Source of the DNA: Hymenobacter cheonanensis
GTDB lineage: Bacteria > Bacteroidota > Bacteroidia > Cytophagales > Hymenobacteraceae
Assembly: GCF_030581075.1 (NCBI RefSeq)
Contig: NZ_JAUQSW010000007.1
Span: forward strand, 62,001 to 126,000
Length of the DNA: 64,000 nt
Direction: 5' to 3'
Below, piece after piece: positions 55,670 to 64,000 of this stretch. Under the pieces are notes generated by a model. That model was not told where the DNA came from. It ran no database searches and worked only from the letters and a program-made list of their open reading frames with translations. The position numbers and the translations under genes are program-made. Numbering within the stretch: position 1 is the stretch's first letter; the number at the start of each line of letters is the position of its first letter.

Positions 55670-56833
55670 TTAGTCCTGCTCGACTACCGTGTTATCGACC
55701 GCAAATTTAGCCGGTTCCAGCGCGAATAGCGCCTGCAAAAATAGGTCAGCCTCGGCCTTCGTGATGTTAAGTGGTGGTAATAAGCGCAGTACGTTCGGGT
55801 CGCTGGCGTTGCCCACGAAGATGTGATGCTCGAACATTAGCTTATCACGAATTTCCTTAATAGGGAAATCGTACTTCACGCCAATCATCAGCCCGCGCCC
55901 GCGCACTACCGTAGCCTGGCTGTGCGCCCGCAATTCCTGCATGATGTACGCGCCCAGTTCGGCCGCGTGCGCCACCAGGTTTTCCTGCTCCAATACCTCG
56001 AGCACCGCCAGGCCCGCCGCGCAAGCCAGGTGGTTGCCGCCAAACGTGGTGCCCAGCAAGCCATACGACGCCTTGAACTCCGGCGAAATCAGCACGCCAC
56101 CAATCGGGAAGCCATTGCCCATGCCCTTGGCCGTGGTGATGATGCCCGGCCGAATGCCCGCGTGCTGGTGCGCAAAAAACTCGCCGCTGCGGCCGTAGCC
56201 GCTCTGTACCTCGTCGGCAATGAGCACCACGCCGTGCTGCGCACACAGCGCCGCTAGCCCCTGCAAAAACTCGTCGCTCGGCAGCACTACGCCGCCCACG
56301 CCCTGAATCGGCTCGATAATGACGGCGCACACCGGCTGCGTCTGCATCACCTGCGCCACAGCCGCGAGGTCGTAGGGCACGAAGCTCACGCCGTGTCCCG
56401 CGTTGAATGGTGCCACGATTTTGGGGTTGTCGGTGGCGGCCACCGCGCCCGAGGTGCGGCCGTGAAACGCTCCTTTGAAGGCAATGACGTGGTTTTTGCC
56501 GGTGTGAAACGACGCCAGTTTCAGCGCATTCTCGTTGGCCTCGGCCCCCGAGTTGCACAGAAACAGCGTGTAGTCGGGGTAGCCTGACAAGTCGCCCAGC
56601 TTCGTGGCTAGCTCCTGCTGAATCGGAATTTTCACCGAGTTGGAGTAGAAGCCGATTTTGGCCACCTGCTCCTGCACGCGCTGCACGTAGTGCGGGTGGC
56701 TGTGGCCGATGGAAATCACGGCGTGGCCGCCGTAAAAATCCAGGTATTGCTGGCCGTTCTCGTCCCAAAGCGTCGCGCCGAGCGCTCGCACCGGTGTGAT
56801 GTTTACGAGCGGATAAACGTCGAAGAGGTTCAT
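55670..56833 (-). CDS. argD: acyl-ornithine aminotransferase
   Basis: This 387-residue PLP-dependent class III aminotransferase makes N-acyl-ornithine from N-acyl-glutamate semialdehyde. The PLP lysine lies in TTAKGMGNGFPIGG, VLIADEVQSGYGRSG precedes it, and NSGAEANENALKLAS marks the cofactor pocket. It sits in the arginine cluster between argC and carA on the same strand. The start at 56833 gives MNLFDVYPLVNITPVRA, normal for the family. Confidence 0.94.
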   Translation of the reverse strand: MNLFDVYPLVNITPVRALGATLWDENGQQYLDFYGGHAVISIGHSHPHYVQRVQEQVAKIGFYSNSVKIPIQQELATKLGDLSGYPDYTLFLCNSGAEANENALKLASFHTGKNHVIAFKGAFHGRTSGAVAATDNPKIVAPFNAGHGVSFVPYDLAAVAQVMQTQPVCAVIIEPIQGVGGVVLPSDEFLQGLAALCAQHGVVLIADEVQSGYGRSGEFFAHQHAGIRPGIITTAKGMGNGFPIGGVLISPEFKASYGLLGTTFGGNHLACAAGLAVLEVLEQENLVAHAAELGAYIMQELRAHSQATVVRGRGLMIGVKYDFPIKEIRDKLMFEHHIFVGNASDPNVLRLLPPLNITKAEADLFLQALFALEPAKFAVDNTVVEQD

Positions 56834-56860
56834 GGTTATTAGGAGGTTATCTTTTTAGTA

Positions 56861-57404
56861 GACCGTTATGCTGAACGCAGTGAAGCATCTTGGCAGGTTC
56901 GTTGAAATAGCTAAGCCAAGCCTCTAATTATATCCAACCGATTACTCGGTGCATTTGGAGCGAAGAAATTCGAAATAGTATTCTCACTTCTTCGTGGTCG
57001 GCTCAAAAATTTTGGCGACCACTCAGTTAAGCGTTGTTCCTTCTTATGGATGAATTCGCCAGGCTCAGGTTCTTCAATGTATTCTTCTTGAAGGACAAGT
57101 GCTAGCGGTTCCTCTGCGCCAGCGCTTTTGAGTGAAAATTCCTGAGCTTCTTCATATGTCTCGAAAACGTAGTAATAATCATCGCCATTTTCGGTGTCTG
57201 GTGCGCCATCGTGCGGATGGCACCAAACTCGGTACTCCAAAACATCATCCCAAACGTAACCGCCACCTCCTCCAACGACTGCCGGATAAGTGCCTATAAG
57301 GTTTGGGTCTTTGACGCTTGGGTACTCAGACATTGGTGAAGCTTATGAATCAATAGTTACGAACCTGCCAAGATGCTTCGGCAAGCTCAGCATGGCGGAC
57401 GGTC
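56861..57404. mobile_element. family A arms opened around a small gene (putative cargo unit)
   Basis: The left arm (56861-56903) and right arm (57359-57404) share a perfect 21-bp inverted core (56882-56902 and 57359-57379) and family A motifs further out, with several mismatches. They enclose 456 bases with one 140-residue gene. The unit lies between argD and argC. The arms are more diverged than in the other two cargo units. Confidence 0.5.
56911..57333 (-). CDS. conserved hypothetical protein inside family A arms
   Basis: The 140-residue protein contains YRVWCHPHDGAPDTENGDDYYYVF in two parts, AEEPLALVLQEEYIEEPEPG and LTEWSPKFLSRPRR. I recall similar segments in proteins from unrelated bacteria that are often annotated as GCN5-like, but no acetyltransferase fold is visible. 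A conserved Gly run (VVGGGGGY) is near the start. It is on the arginine-operon strand but lower in GC than argD and argC. Confidence 0.7.
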   Translation of the reverse strand: MSEYPSVKDPNLIGTYPAVVGGGGGYVWDDVLEYRVWCHPHDGAPDTENGDDYYYVFETYEEAQEFSLKSAGAEEPLALVLQEEYIEEPEPGEFIHKKEQRLTEWSPKFLSRPRRSENTISNFFAPNAPSNRLDIIRGLA

Positions 57405-57408
57405 TAGG

Positions 57409-58398
57409 TTAAAAAAATGAAGCCTTAATCCCCAATCCCGCCGTTTCCTCCAAGCCAAACATCAGGTTCATATTCTGAATAGCCTGCCCCGATGCGCCTT
57501 TGAGCAGGTTGTCCAGCGCGGAAGTGATGAGCACTTGGTCGTCGTGCTTGGTCACATGCAGCAGGCATTTGTTGGTGTTCACCACCTGTTTGAGGTGAAT
57601 TTCCTTGTCCGAAACTATCGTGAATGGCGCATCACGGTAGTAGTCGGCGTACAACTCTTGTACTTCTGGTATTAAAAGTTCGCAGGTAGTATAAACCGAA
57701 GCGAAGATGCCCCGCGTGAAATTGCCCCGGTAGGGGATAAACCGCACCGGCTTATCGAAGTCCGGCTGCAAGCCCACCAGCGTCTCGCCAATCTCGCCCA
57801 AGTGCTGGTGCGTGAAGGTTTTATAGGTCGAAATGTTGCCGGTGCGCCAGGTGTAGCCCGTCGTTTCGACGAGGCCCCGGCCCGCGCCGGTGCTGCCCGT
57901 AATGGCCGAGACATGCACGGCATCGTGGAGCTGCCCGGCCGCCGCTAGGGGCAGCAGCGCCAGTTGAATAGCCGAGGCAAAGCAGCCCGGATTGGCAATG
58001 CTGTCGGCAGTGCGAATCTGCTCGCGGTTCATTTCCGGCAGGCCGTACACGAAGTGCCGGCTGGCTACATCGCGGTCGGCCGCCAGGCGAAAATCATTGC
58101 TCAGGTCAATGACTTTGGTGCTGGCGGGCAGGTTGGCTTTCAGCAGCCACTCCCGCGAGTGGCCGTGGCCGAGGCACAGGAAAACCACGTTTTCATCGCC
58201 CCGCAACTCGCTGGCAAATGCTAAATCCGTGTCGCCCAGCAAATCCTCGTGCACGGTATGCACCGGCTGCCCGGCCTGCGTCGAACTCACAACCGCGCCG
58301 ATTTCGACCTGCGGGTGATGCAGCAGCAGGCGCACCAACTCGCCAGCTGTGTAGCCCGCGCCGCCCACGATGCCGGCAGTGATTTTATAGTTGTTCAT
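57409..58398 (-). CDS. argC: N-acyl-gamma-glutamyl-phosphate reductase
   Basis: The 329-residue NADPH-dependent reductase makes N-acyl-glutamate semialdehyde. The nucleotide motif is in AGIVGGAGYTAGELVRLL, and the catalytic Cys is in IANPGCFASAIQLALLPL. The ATG at 58398 (MNNYKITAGIVGG) is chosen over an upstream codon at 58428. It sits between argG and argD on the same strand. Confidence 0.94.
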   Translation of the reverse strand: MNNYKITAGIVGGAGYTAGELVRLLLHHPQVEIGAVVSSTQAGQPVHTVHEDLLGDTDLAFASELRGDENVVFLCLGHGHSREWLLKANLPASTKVIDLSNDFRLAADRDVASRHFVYGLPEMNREQIRTADSIANPGCFASAIQLALLPLAAAGQLHDAVHVSAITGSTGAGRGLVETTGYTWRTGNISTYKTFTHQHLGEIGETLVGLQPDFDKPVRFIPYRGNFTRGIFASVYTTCELLIPEVQELYADYYRDAPFTIVSDKEIHLKQVVNTNKCLLHVTKHDDQVLITSALDNLLKGASGQAIQNMNLMFGLEETAGLGIKASFF

Positions 58399-58410
58399 GA
58401 TTAAATCGCC

Positions 58411-58555
58411 CTCAACGATTAACCTCACCCCCCGGCCCCCTCTCCTTGGGGAGAGGGGGAGCCACGGCAGCGCGGGATTAAAAATTAAGACTAAAAACCA
58501 GAGCTAGTTCCCCCTCTCCCCAAGGAGAGGCTAGGGGGTGAGGTTAATCGTTGAG
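58411..58555. repeat. family C palindromic element, solo, overlapping argG 3' end
   Basis: The left arm (58411-58463) and right arm (58506-58555) carry the family C core. Their outer ends (CTCAACGATTAACCTCAC and its complement) include the last codons of argG, so host coding sequence is part of the palindrome. The loop (58464-58505) is AT-rich and does not match the other family C loops. Confidence 0.8.
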
Positions 58556-59728
58556 GCTAGCGTGAATTTTCAGCTGATTACCGAAAATCTTAATAAAGCC
58601 CCGCGCATCGCGCGAATCCCAAGCGTTGTTTTCCTCGCCATACGTCGCCACTTTCGATTGCATCATGTCGTATTTCGACTCAATACCCAGCAGCTCAAAA
58701 TGGTAGGGGCGTAACTCCACGAACACCGTACCCGTCACGCGCTCCTGCGAGGAGATAAGGAAGGCCTCAAAGTCGCGCATAGCCGGGTCGAGGTATTGCG
58801 CCTCGTGCAGCAGCGTGCCGTACCAGGTCGCTACCGGCTCCTTGTGCAGTTGCTGCCAGCGCGAGAGCGTGTGCTTTTCCAGCAAATGGTGCGCCTTGAT
58901 GAGCAGCAGCGCCGCCGGCGCCTCAAAACCCACGCGGCCTTTGATGCCCAGAATAGTGTCGCCCACGTGCGTATCGCGGCCGATGGCGTAGGCGCCAGCT
59001 AGGTCGTTAATCTGCTGAATGAGCGATACGGCGTCCATGCGCTGGCCGTTCAGGGCCACCGGCTCACCCTTTTCAAAGGTGATTTCCAGCTGGCTAGGCT
59101 CGGTTTTGGAAAGCTGGGTAGGGTAGGCGCTCTCGGGCAAAGCCTGGCGCGAAGTCAACGTTTCGACACCGCCTACGCTGGTGCCCCAAATACCCCGGTT
59201 GATGGAGTATTTAGCCTTTTCCCAGCTCATCTCGAAGCCCTGGTCCTGCAAGTACTGAATCTCGGCCTGGCGCGACAGCTTCTGGTCGCGGATGGGCGTG
59301 ATAATCTCGGTATCAGGCGAAATAACGGCGAAAGCCACGTCGAAGCGCACCTGGTCGTTGCCGGCGCCGGTGCTGCCGTGCACAATGTACTCGGCGTTCT
59401 CGCGCTTGGCGTATTCGGCGATGGCCAGGGCCTGAAACATGCGCTCGGCGCTTACGCTCAACGGGTAGGTGTCGTTCTTCAACACGTTGCCAAACAGCAG
59501 GTAGCGCAGGCAATCGTGGTAAAAGCGCTGGGTAATATCAATCACCTCGTGCTTCACCGAGCCTAGCTCGTAGGCACGCTTTTCGATGGCGGCCAGCTCC
59601 TCGGCCGAAAAGCCGCCCGAGTTTACGATAACAGTGTGCACCTCCAGGTCGTGCTCGCGCACGAGGTTCACTACGCAATACGACGTGTCGAGCCCGCCGC
59701 TGTACGCTACAATTGCCTTTTTTTTCAT
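58544..59728 (-). CDS. argG: argininosuccinate synthase
   Basis: The 394-residue ligase joins citrulline and aspartate with ATP. The N-terminal IVAYSGGLDTSYCV is the PP-loop, VHGSTGAGNDQVRFD holds the citrulline and aspartate contacts, and RDGKVTV-like elements are replaced by the shorter Bacteroidota form. The start codon overlaps the stop of the GNAT gene (TAATG at 59726-59730). Its last codons lie in a family C palindrome. Confidence 0.95.
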   Translation of the reverse strand: MKKKAIVAYSGGLDTSYCVVNLVREHDLEVHTVIVNSGGFSAEELAAIEKRAYELGSVKHEVIDITQRFYHDCLRYLLFGNVLKNDTYPLSVSAERMFQALAIAEYAKRENAEYIVHGSTGAGNDQVRFDVAFAVISPDTEIITPIRDQKLSRQAEIQYLQDQGFEMSWEKAKYSINRGIWGTSVGGVETLTSRQALPESAYPTQLSKTEPSQLEITFEKGEPVALNGQRMDAVSLIQQINDLAGAYAIGRDTHVGDTILGIKGRVGFEAPAALLLIKAHHLLEKHTLSRWQQLHKEPVATWYGTLLHEAQYLDPAMRDFEAFLISSQERVTGTVFVELRPYHFELLGIESKYDMMQSKVATYGEENNAWDSRDARGFIKIFGNQLKIHASLND

Positions 59729-60315
59729 TATTCCGAAAGAGTAGAAGTCGAAGAAGGAGTTTCAGCCTCGGTTTCCGAGGCGGGCAGCGGCGCCGTGACA
59801 TCGTCGAAGACCATGCCCGTGCAGAGGCACATTTTGCGCTCGTTTTCCATCAGGATGCCGAAGTTTTTGCAGCTCTTACAGCCTTTCCAGAAATCCTCAC
59901 TGGTCGTAAGCTCTGAGAACGTGACCGGCTTGTAGCCCAGGTCGCTGTTGATTTTCATCACGGCCAGGCTGGTTGTGATGCCGAAAATCTTGGCGTCCGG
60001 GTACTTGGTGCGCGAAAGCCGGAACACCTCGCGCTTGATGGCGCGGCCCAGGCCGTGCTTGCGCAGCTCGGTGTTTACCACGAGGCCCGAGTTGGCCACG
60101 AACTTGCCGCTCTCGAAGGTTTCGATGTAGCAGAAGCCGGCCAGCTCGCCCTCGACAAACGCGATAACCGCGTTGCCTTGCAGCATTTTAGCTTTCACGT
60201 ACTCAGGGTCGCGCTTCGCGATGCCCGTGCCCCGCTGCTTGGCCGATTCGATGTACCATTGACACAGCAGGTCCGCGTACTGCGTGTCTGCTGCTGTCGC
60301 AACCCGTATTGTCAT
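59728..60315 (-). CDS. GNAT acyltransferase, candidate first enzyme of arginine synthesis
   Basis: This 195-residue GNAT protein has acetyl-CoA motif A in VVNTELRKHGLGRAIKREVF. After the fold it has four cysteines (146, 149, 163, 165; C-x2-C-x13-C-x-C) that could bind a metal, and then a Ser/Thr/Glu-rich tail. It is the first gene of the minus-strand arginine operon and overlaps argG by one base. No ArgA or ArgJ is visible in the window, so it may be the N-acylglutamate synthase; this is inference from position. Confidence 0.8.
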   Translation of the reverse strand: MTIRVATAADTQYADLLCQWYIESAKQRGTGIAKRDPEYVKAKMLQGNAVIAFVEGELAGFCYIETFESGKFVANSGLVVNTELRKHGLGRAIKREVFRLSRTKYPDAKIFGITTSLAVMKINSDLGYKPVTFSELTTSEDFWKGCKSCKNFGILMENERKMCLCTGMVFDDVTAPLPASETEAETPSSTSTLSE

Positions 60316-60719
60316 TTTAAAAGGAAAAACTTAGGGAAAGAGACGCAGTTTACCGGCCCTCGCCCATGCGAGTTGTACGGCAGAAAACCCGAAATCTATC
60401 GGTAAGTGGCTGAGCGCGTTAGCGGTGGCTCAGCGAAGCTGGCTCGCGGCCAGCACCCGGCGGTTGAAGCCGGCTAGGGTCGTCGCAGCAATGCGCAAAC
60501 GAGTGTGCGCACACCTTCCACGCCCGGAAGGGCCGTGGTGGAAAGTAGAAAATTGGTGCGAACCAAGTTAGTCATTGCGAAAGGTAGCCGTGGGCTAGCA
60601 AGTGAACTAGCAAACCAGGGGCCATAATGGAGCAGCAAAGGTAAAAGTTCCTACTTTTGCCCGCAATAGACAAGGTGTTTTTTTTCGCGGTCAGCCCCGG
60701 CCGCTGCGATTAACAAATC
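60316..60719. promoter_or_regulatory. divergent control region of the two arginine operons
   Basis: The 404 bases between the GNAT gene (minus) and argB (plus) hold a -7 box for each side: TACTTTTG at 60652-60659 for argB and the near match TAAGTTTT (minus strand, 60326-60333) for the GNAT gene. Small dyads occur (TGCGCA twice around 60490-60515, and CCTTCCACG / CGTGGTGGAAAG near 60515-60545) that could be operator or attenuator sites. No ArgR box was recognised. Confidence 0.5.
60652..60659 (+). promoter_or_regulatory. -7 box (TACTTTTG) for argB-argE-argH
   Basis: An exact TAnnTTTG match about 60 bases before the argB ATG, which would leave a leader of roughly 55 bases. Confidence 0.55.
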
Positions 60720-61505
60720 ATGAATAATCCAGTAGTAACTATTTATAAAATTGGGGGCGGCATCATCGACGATGACGCCGAGCTTGGCCAGTTCTTAGAA
60801 ATAATAGCCCAAACGGCGGGCCTAAAAATACTTGTGCACGGCGGCGGCAAAGGTGCCAGCACCATGATGCGCGAGCTGGGCCTCGTGCCGCAGCTCATCA
60901 ACGGCCGCCGGGTAACCGACGCCGCTACGCTCGACATCGTGACGATGTTTTACGCCGGCAAAACCAACAAGCAGATAGTGGCCAGCTTGCAGCGCCTCGG
61001 AGTTGATGCGCTCGGCCTGAGCGGGGCCGATGGCAACGTTATTCGGGGCATAAAACGCCCCGTGCAGGATATTGATTATGGGTTTGTCGGCGATTTGCTG
61101 CCGGCTAGCGTCAATGCCGACCTGTTGCAGCAATTGCTGGCGGCTGGCCTTACTCCCGTGCTGTGCCCCATTATTCATGACGGCCAGGGCCAACTACTTA
61201 ATACCAACGCCGATACCATAGCCTCGGCCGTGGCGGTGGCCCTAGCCGATACGTACACGGTAAAGCTGCATTATTGCTTTGAGAAAAATGGCGTGCTTCG
61301 CAACGTGGCGGACGAGCAGTCCGTAATTCCGGAAATTAACACGATTGACTACGCCGAATTAAAGCAGCAGGGAATTATTGCCGATGGTATGCTGCCAAAA
61401 TTAGAAAACGCTTTCGCGGCGCTGCATAAGGGCGTTAGCCAGGTAATTATTGGCCACGCGCGCAATATTGGCACTTCGCTGCATACGGTATTATGTCTGA
61501 ATTAA
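60720..61505 (+). CDS. argB: N-acyl-glutamate kinase
   Basis: The 261-residue amino-acid kinase phosphorylates N-acyl-glutamate. It has VTIYKIGGGIIDDD at the N-terminus, LVHGGGKGASTMM for the phosphate loop, GLSGADGNVIRG, and SAVAVALADTYTVKL / IADGMLPKLENAFAAL in the C-terminal half. It is first in the plus-strand trio and overlaps argE by 13 bases, so the two are translationally coupled. Confidence 0.93.
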   Translation: MNNPVVTIYKIGGGIIDDDAELGQFLEIIAQTAGLKILVHGGGKGASTMMRELGLVPQLINGRRVTDAATLDIVTMFYAGKTNKQIVASLQRLGVDALGLSGADGNVIRGIKRPVQDIDYGFVGDLLPASVNADLLQQLLAAGLTPVLCPIIHDGQGQLLNTNADTIASAVAVALADTYTVKLHYCFEKNGVLRNVADEQSVIPEINTIDYAELKQQGIIADGMLPKLENAFAALHKGVSQVIIGHARNIGTSLHTVLCLN

Positions 61506-62560
61506 TTGCGCAGCTTAGCGACGAGGCGATTAGCTTACTGATAAAGTTAATTCAGACACCTTCTTTTTCGCGGGAGGAAGCAGATACGGCCGCTAGTATT
61601 GAAGAGTTTTTAGCGCAGCATAATATTGCTGCACAGCGCCAGGGCAATAATGTGTGGGCCGTGAGCCGGGATTTCGACCCGCAGAAGCCAACTATTCTGC
61701 TCAATTCGCACCACGACACAGTGAAGCCCGGCGTGGCGTGGACGTATCCGCCTTTTGGCGCGGTGCTGGAAGGGGATAGATTGACGGGGCTAGGCAGCAA
61801 CGACGCCGGGGCCTCGGCAGTGAGCCTACTGGCAGTATTCCGGTATTTCTACGACCAGCCCACGGCGTTTAATTTAATTTGTGCCATTACGGCGGAAGAG
61901 GAAATATCGGGTGCCAATGGCATTAAAAGTATTCTGCCGGTATTGGGCAAAATCGACCTTGGCATTGTGGGTGAGCCCACTGGGATGAATGCCGCCGTGG
62001 CCGAAAAGGGCTTGCTGGTGCTCGATGGCCTGGCGCGGGGCCGCACCGGCCACGCCGCCCGCAACGAAGGCGAAAATGCCCTTTACAAAGCGCTGGACGA
62101 TATTGCCTGGCTGCGCAGCTATCAGTTTCCGGCGGTGTCGCCGCTGCTTGGGCCAGTGAAAATGACCGTGACGCAGCTAAGCGCGGGCACCCAGCACAAC
62201 GTGGTGCCCGACGAGTGCCGCTACGTGGTGGATGTGCGCCCCACCGAGTGCTATTCAAACGAGGAAATTCTGGCCACGGTGCGCGCCCACGTGCAGGCCG
62301 AAATCACGCCGCGCTCCACGCATTTGCAATCGTCGGGTATTGCGCTAGGCCACCCGCTGGTGCGCAAAGCCGTGGCGATGGGCAAAAATACCTACGGCTC
62401 GCCTACGCTCTCCGACCAGGCGCTCATGCGCTTCGATACCCTGAAAATGGGTCCCGGTGACAGCGCTCGCTCGCACGCGCCGGACGAGTATATTTTATTG
62501 TCGGAAATTCGCGCTGGAATTGCGGATTATATTAAGCTGCTGACTGATTTTACCTTGTAG
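61493..62560 (+). CDS. argE: N-acyl-ornithine / N-acyl-citrulline deacylase (M20 family)
   Basis: This 355-residue zinc amidohydrolase has the M20 metal site: LLNSHHDTVKP (His-x-Asp), GLGSNDAGASAVSLL (bridging Asp), ITAEEEISGANG (catalytic Glu pair) and GEPTGMNAAVAEKG, with a dimerisation domain after it. Since the carbamoyltransferase acts on acyl-ornithine, the likely reaction is deacylation of N-acyl-citrulline to citrulline. It overlaps argB and precedes argH by 42 bases. Confidence 0.9.
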   Translation: MSELIAQLSDEAISLLIKLIQTPSFSREEADTAASIEEFLAQHNIAAQRQGNNVWAVSRDFDPQKPTILLNSHHDTVKPGVAWTYPPFGAVLEGDRLTGLGSNDAGASAVSLLAVFRYFYDQPTAFNLICAITAEEEISGANGIKSILPVLGKIDLGIVGEPTGMNAAVAEKGLLVLDGLARGRTGHAARNEGENALYKALDDIAWLRSYQFPAVSPLLGPVKMTVTQLSAGTQHNVVPDECRYVVDVRPTECYSNEEILATVRAHVQAEITPRSTHLQSSGIALGHPLVRKAVAMGKNTYGSPTLSDQALMRFDTLKMGPGDSARSHAPDEYILLSEIRAGIADYIKLLTDFTL

Positions 62561-62602
62561 AGCGGAGCGGTACGCTGCGTTCTACAAAGCCATTTAATAA
62601 TT

Positions 62603-63919
62603 ATGAAAATCTGGGAAAAAGGTTTTTCCGTCGACGATAAAATTGAGCAATTTACCGTGGGGCAAGACCGGGAATTGGATATGTATCTGGCGCCTTTCGA
62701 CATGCTGGCTTCCAAGGCACAGGCGAAGATGCTGGCTGGCATCGGCTTGATTTCCAGAGAGGAAGAGGAGCAGCTGCTAACTGGCTTGAACGAATTGCTG
62801 GCGCAGGTCGAAAATGGCACGTTTCAGATTGAGGCAGAATTTGAGGACGTGCATTCCAAGATTGAATATTACCTGACGGAGAAATTTGGCGACGCGGGCA
62901 AAAAAATTCATACGGCGCGCTCGCGCAACGACCAGGTGCTGACGGCCATTCAATTATTTATCAAGGATTACACCGAAAAGATTGGCGCGAAAGTTCTGGA
63001 GCTAGCCGAATTATTGGTGCAGCAAGGCGAAAAATATAAAAATGACCTGCTGCCCGGCTACACCCATTTTCAGGCCGCTATGCCGAGCAGCTTTGGGCTA
63101 TGGTTTGGGGCGTATGCCGAGCATCTGTTGCTGGATATGAGTTTGTTGGAAGCTGCGCACCACGTGGCCGACCACAACCCGTTAGGGTCGGGCGCGGGCT
63201 TTGGCAGCAGCTTTGGCATCGACCGCGAGCAGACGACGCGCGAGATGGGCTTTGGCAACCTGGCTATTAGCGCCGTGGGGGCGCAGATGCTGCGCGGCAA
63301 AACCGAGAAAACGCTGGCCTTTGCCATTGCGGGCGTGGCGGGTACGCTCAGCAAGCTGGCGTATGACCTGGTGCTGTATAACAGCCAGGATTTGGGCTTC
63401 GTGAAGCTGCCCAAGGAGTTTACAACCGGCTCCAGCATTATGCCGCACAAGAAAAACCCCGATGTATTTGAGTTGGTGCGGGCGCATTGCAACCGGCTGC
63501 AAGCCCTGCCCAATGATATTATGCTCACCATTAATAATCTGCCGAGCGGCTACCACCGTGATTTTCAGATTTTAAAGGAGCTATTATTCCGGCCGATGAC
63601 GCAGTTTGCCAATATTCTGGATATTCTGCTTTTTGCCGTGCCGGCGCTGGAAGTAGTGCCGGGCGTAATCGACCAGCCGAAATACGACGCCATTTTCTCG
63701 GTGGAGAATATCAACCAGCTCATTCAGAGCGGCGTGCCGTTCCGGGATGCCTACAAACAGGTGGGGCAGGCCGTGGATGCCGGCACGTATGTGCCGCATA
63801 AAGAGTTTGCTACCAGCCACTTGGGTAGCGTGCACCAGCCGGGGCTGGCGCAGCTTGGCGAGCGCTTGCAGCGGGTGCGCCAGCGGCTGCCCTGGGCAAA
63901 TGGCGTGGCGGCGGGCTAG
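62603..63919 (+). CDS. argH: argininosuccinate lyase
   Basis: This 438-residue fumarase-superfamily lyase releases arginine and fumarate. The signature GSSIMPHKKNPD is clear, with TARSRNDQVLTAIQLF and PGYTHFQAAMPSSFGLW as the other two conserved regions, and HNPLGSGAGFG-like DHNPLGSGAGFGSSFGI. It opens at MKIWEKGFSVDDKIEQFTVG, normal for Bacteroidota. It is third in the argB-argE-argH operon. Confidence 0.95.
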   Translation: MKIWEKGFSVDDKIEQFTVGQDRELDMYLAPFDMLASKAQAKMLAGIGLISREEEEQLLTGLNELLAQVENGTFQIEAEFEDVHSKIEYYLTEKFGDAGKKIHTARSRNDQVLTAIQLFIKDYTEKIGAKVLELAELLVQQGEKYKNDLLPGYTHFQAAMPSSFGLWFGAYAEHLLLDMSLLEAAHHVADHNPLGSGAGFGSSFGIDREQTTREMGFGNLAISAVGAQMLRGKTEKTLAFAIAGVAGTLSKLAYDLVLYNSQDLGFVKLPKEFTTGSSIMPHKKNPDVFELVRAHCNRLQALPNDIMLTINNLPSGYHRDFQILKELLFRPMTQFANILDILLFAVPALEVVPGVIDQPKYDAIFSVENINQLIQSGVPFRDAYKQVGQAVDAGTYVPHKEFATSHLGSVHQPGLAQLGERLQRVRQRLPWANGVAAG

Positions 63920-63992
63920 GGCAGAGGTAGGAAGGCTGCAACCCCCGGCGTAGCTTAGCCGCTACACTGCTGCTACCTCTACCGAAACCCGT

Positions 63993-64000
63993 ATGAAAAT
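63993..64000 (+). CDS. possible start of the next gene, cut by the window end
   Basis: ATG AAA AT at the right edge could be the start of a further plus-strand gene 73 bases after argH. Only two codons are visible, so nothing can be said about the product. Confidence 0.25.

Overview
The window looks like a chromosomal segment of a Hymenobacter-like member of the Bacteroidota (Cytophagales). The DNA is GC-rich. Several genes have the Bacteroidota -7 promoter motif TAnnTTTG. Other lineage markers are a type IX secretion sorting domain, a GT3-type glycogen synthase, and an arginine pathway built around an acyl-ornithine carbamoyltransferase. No rRNA, CRISPR array, prophage or classical transposase was seen. 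Two serine tRNA genes are present.

Layout. 1-9.5 kb: a truncated DUF6891-like gene, a secreted protein translationally coupled to a lipid A-type acyltransferase, a YciO/TsaC-family protein, mltG, a thioesterase, a YihY/BrkB membrane protein, tRNA-Ser(CGA) and tRNA-Ser(UGA), a RibD-type reductase, a cupin and signal peptidase I. 9.5-17.9 kb: a DPP-IV-like peptidase, trpS, a queuosine-precursor transporter, RNase Z next to a STAS protein, and a DUF4198 protein. 17.9-26.1 kb: GT3 glycogen synthase, nitroreductase, GH13 branching-enzyme-like protein and a 1087-residue T9SS surface protein. 26.4-32.6 kb: ureD, a PAP2 protein, an intradiol dioxygenase, an AraC regulator beside a Tet(X)-like flavin monooxygenase, and an orphan AT-rich gene. 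32.6-39.2 kb: gltD and gltB. 39.5-45.4 kb: ureG, ureF, ureC, a fused ureAB and a NicO/UreH-like permease. 46-64 kb: the arginine and carbamoyl-phosphate genes, on the minus strand GNAT-argG-argC-argD-carA-carB and argF', and on the plus strand argB-argE-argH.

The most unusual feature is a set of palindromic intergenic elements in three sequence families. Family A starts like GTCATGCTGA...GAAGCATCT, family B like GTCATTGCGAGCGC, and family C like CCTCACCCCCCGGCCCCC. Most are solo hairpins with 24-47 bp arms and a loop of 25-60 bp. Three have the same kind of arms opened around 0.45-0.6 kb of lower-GC DNA carrying small genes: a secreted protein between gltB and gltD, a GIY-YIG nuclease plus a second small gene between carB and carA, and a conserved hypothetical between argD and argC. 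A DUF559 nuclease-like gene abuts another element inside the urease cluster. I infer that these could be small mobile units, possibly moved by single-domain nucleases. No movement can be shown from one sequence.

Metabolic reading: the urease genes (no ureE seen, ureD about 12 kb away), the permease and perhaps the DUF4198 protein suggest nickel-dependent urea use. Ammonia from urea could enter metabolism through GltBD and CarAB, and carbamoyl phosphate and glutamate then feed arginine synthesis. The GT3 synthase and GH13 enzyme form a glycogen module.
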